Origin: Pseudohalocynthiibacter aestuariivivens
Lineage (GTDB): Bacteria > Pseudomonadota > Alphaproteobacteria > Rhodobacterales > Rhodobacteraceae
Reading direction: 5' to 3'
Assembly (NCBI RefSeq): GCF_011040495.1
Contig: NZ_CP049037.1
Span: 806,001 to 870,000, forward strand
Length of the DNA: 64,000 bases
The notes beneath the pieces are model-generated. The model was not told the DNA's origin. It did no database searches and worked only from the letters and a program-made list of their open reading frames with translations. Below, piece after piece: positions 62,282-64,000 of this stretch (positions are counted from its first letter, which is position 1; each line of letters begins with the position of its first letter). The position numbers were made by a program, and so were the translations under genes.

Positions 62282-64000
62282 ATGACGCAGCATTCGGCAA
62301 AACATCTGATCATCGGCGGTGGCATTATTGGGTGCAGCACCGCTTACCATCTCGCCAAACGCGGCGAACGCGACGTTATCCTGCTAGAACGCGCGGCCCT
62401 CACCGAAGGGGCAACATGGCATGCGGCTGGGCTGGTCGGGCAACTGCGATCGTCGCGCAACACCACCCGAATGCTGAAACGGTCTGTCGCGCTCTATGAC
62501 ACACTCGAGGCCGAAACCGGCATGGCCTTTGATTGGAAGAAGGTCGGCTCCCTCCGGCTGGCCGCCACCCGCGAACGGATGCTCGAGGCGCAGCGCCTGA
62601 CGACCATGGCCCAGAGCTTTGATCTGGAAATGCACATGATCACCCCCGCCGAGGCCAAAGATCTGTTCCCCTATATCGACGAGACAGGTATCGAGGGCGC
62701 TGCGTTCATTCCCTCGGACGGACATGTGGACCCAGCCAGCCTTTGCCAGGCGATCGCAGCGGGCGCGCGTCTGCACGGCGCGGACATCCGTCAAGGCGTC
62801 GAAGTCACGGATTTCGAGATCACCAATGGCCGCATCACCAAAGTGATGACCAGCCAAGGCGATTACGAGGCAGAGAACATCATTCTCGCCACCGGCATGT
62901 GGTCGCGCGAATTGGGCGCAAAGCTGGGCCTGCGCGTCCCCGCTTGTGCAGTCGAACACCAGTATGTCGTGACCGAACCCCTGCCCGACGCCGATCTGGT
63001 GCGCGGTCTGCCGTCGCTACGCGATCCCGAGCGGCTGGTTTACTACAAACCCGACGCAGGCGGGCGGATGGTGATCGGCGGCTACGAGGAAGGCACCCTG
63101 CCCTTTGGCGATCATGGCATCCCCGGCGCGTTCGTGCGTCAGCTTCTGCCAGATAACCTAGACCGTTTTGCACCGCTGGCCGAACTCGCCGGGCGCGTCA
63201 CCCCGGTCGTAAACGAGGTCGGCATCCGGCAGGTCATCAACGGCCCGATCCCCTATTCCGCCGATGGCGATTTCGTCATGGGCTGGGCCCCGGACTATAA
63301 AAACCTGATGATGGCCACCGGATTCCTCTACGGTATCGCCGCAGGTGGCGGTGCGGGCGAAATGATCGCCGAGTGGGTCACCGAAGGTCGGCCCAGTCTT
63401 GACCTCTGGCCGCTGGATGTACGCCGCTTTGGCCCGCATCACGGCACCCGCGCCTTTATGTATCCGCGCGCAGTCGAACATTACGCGCACCATTACAAGA
63501 TGCGCTACCCCGGAGCCGAAGCCGAAACAGCACGCGGCCTGCGACGCTCACCTTTCTATGACGCGCTCAAGGCACGCGGCGCTGTCTACGGCTCGAAAAA
63601 CGGCTGGGAACGCCCGCTGTGGTTCGCCCCCAAGGGAACACCCGCCGTAGATCAGCTCGATTTCCTCGATCCCGGCTGGCACACCTTCGCCGCCGAGGAA
63701 CACCGCGCAGTGCGCACAGGTGCGGCGCTGATAGATCAGAGCAGCTTTGCCAAGTTCGAAATGATCGGCCCCGGCACGCTCGACACGCTCCAGCGCCTCG
63801 CGGCCTGCAACATGGATAAACCCGTCGGATCCGTCATCTACGCACAGTTCTGCAACCCTCAGGGCGGGATCGAAGCAGACCTGACCATCACCCGTCTGGG
63901 AACCGACCATTTCTATATCGTCACCGGCGCTGGCTTTGGCACACATGATGCAGACTGGATCCGCCGTCATATGCCCGAAAACGGCACGGCCCAGTTGATC
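62282..64000 (+). CDS. Dimethylglycine/sarcosine dehydrogenase-like flavoprotein (3' end outside window)
   Basis: At least 573 residues, open at the right edge. N-terminal FAD motif IIGGGIIGCSTAYHLAK, and GATWHAAGLVGQLR, where the His of WHAAG carries covalent FAD in dimethylglycine dehydrogenase. The DAO fold runs to ~400. A GcvT-like folate-binding domain begins near residue 440 (GLRRSPFYDALKARGAVYG, RTGAALIDQSSFAKFEM). It would demethylate an N-methyl glycine and pass the one-carbon unit to tetrahydrofolate. The divergent GbdR-like regulator supports this substrate class. Confidence 0.85.
   Translation, partial: MTQHSAKHLIIGGGIIGCSTAYHLAKRGERDVILLERAALTEGATWHAAGLVGQLRSSRNTTRMLKRSVALYDTLEAETGMAFDWKKVGSLRLAATRERMLEAQRLTTMAQSFDLEMHMITPAEAKDLFPYIDETGIEGAAFIPSDGHVDPASLCQAIAAGARLHGADIRQGVEVTDFEITNGRITKVMTSQGDYEAENIILATGMWSRELGAKLGLRVPACAVEHQYVVTEPLPDADLVRGLPSLRDPERLVYYKPDAGGRMVIGGYEEGTLPFGDHGIPGAFVRQLLPDNLDRFAPLAELAGRVTPVVNEVGIRQVINGPIPYSADGDFVMGWAPDYKNLMMATGFLYGIAAGGGAGEMIAEWVTEGRPSLDLWPLDVRRFGPHHGTRAFMYPRAVEHYAHHYKMRYPGAEAETARGLRRSPFYDALKARGAVYGSKNGWERPLWFAPKGTPAVDQLDFLDPGWHTFAAEEHRAVRTGAALIDQSSFAKFEMIGPGTLDTLQRLAACNMDKPVGSVIYAQFCNPQGGIEADLTITRLGTDHFYIVTGAGFGTHDADWIRRHMPENGTAQLI

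Noticed and set aside
1-64000. tRNA, rRNA, CRISPR, prophage or replication-origin signals
   Set aside because: I read the intergenic stretches for cloverleaf arms, repeat-spacer arrays and phage genes and found none.

Overview
The window is an alphaproteobacterial chromosome segment, most likely from a marine Rhodobacteraceae (Roseobacter-group) bacterium. The evidence is family content and gene order: a C4-pathway 5-aminolevulinate synthase (hemA), a Bpt-type leucyltransferase, a DUF2852 protein, a Tat-exported PhoX phosphatase, a TRAP transporter with its own Cache-type two-component system, the amiC-mrcA-prfB neighbourhood, GlxA/GbdR-type regulation and a dimethylglycine/sarcosine dehydrogenase-like flavoprotein. 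The genus cannot be fixed from the sequence. I see no rRNA, tRNA, CRISPR array, phage or origin. Both ends cut genes: a radical SAM protein on the left and the flavoprotein on the right.

Layout. 1-8.1 kb: radical SAM 3' end, M48 protease, VOC protein, PIN protein overlapping an RlmI-type methyltransferase, a lipoprotein, and glnE with a small partner gene. 8.2-14.1 kb: DUF2852, RDD, bpt, a LysR regulator divergent from an SHMT-like enzyme, and a winged-helix/alpha-beta hydrolase fusion. 14.2-20.9 kb: TRAP transporter dctM-dctQ-dctP, with a stable stem-loop between dctP and dctQ, divergent from a sensor kinase/response regulator pair. 21-25.7 kb: phoX, then ilvB-ilvN behind a complete attenuator (promoter, 15-codon Leu/Val leader peptide, antiterminator, terminator). 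26.4-28.7 kb: an XRE-type regulator with an 18-bp palindrome upstream, a Rieske oxygenase of the quaternary-amine type and a 70-residue partner. 28.7-30.9 kb: a methyltransferase gene split by an intact IS with 8-bp target duplications.

31-45 kb is mostly housekeeping: a LysR regulator, a membrane protein, an amidase, prfB, a molybdopterin oxidoreductase lying between prfB and mrcA, mrcA, amiC, an aminotransferase, an M48/TPR protease and a DsbA-like thioredoxin. 45-51.5 kb: a Sel1-like protein, ispG, rodZ-like, hemA and an M20 dipeptidase. 51.5-54.5 kb: a small secreted protein, a probable haloacetate (fluoroacetate) dehalogenase with the whole known active site, a rhodanese and a FAD oxidoreductase.

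54.6-61.1 kb holds the most intriguing unit: a tight four-gene operon of a nitrilase-type amidase, a 919-residue Orn/Lys/Arg-decarboxylase-like PLP enzyme, an ATP-grasp ligase and a C45 (penicillin acyltransferase-like) Ntn-hydrolase. Together these could make an amine, join it to a carboxylate and trim or transfer an acyl group. I do not recognise this as a described pathway. It is followed, convergently, by a GlxA/GbdR-like regulator divergent from the dehydrogenase, with a tandem 10-bp repeat and an inverted repeat between them.
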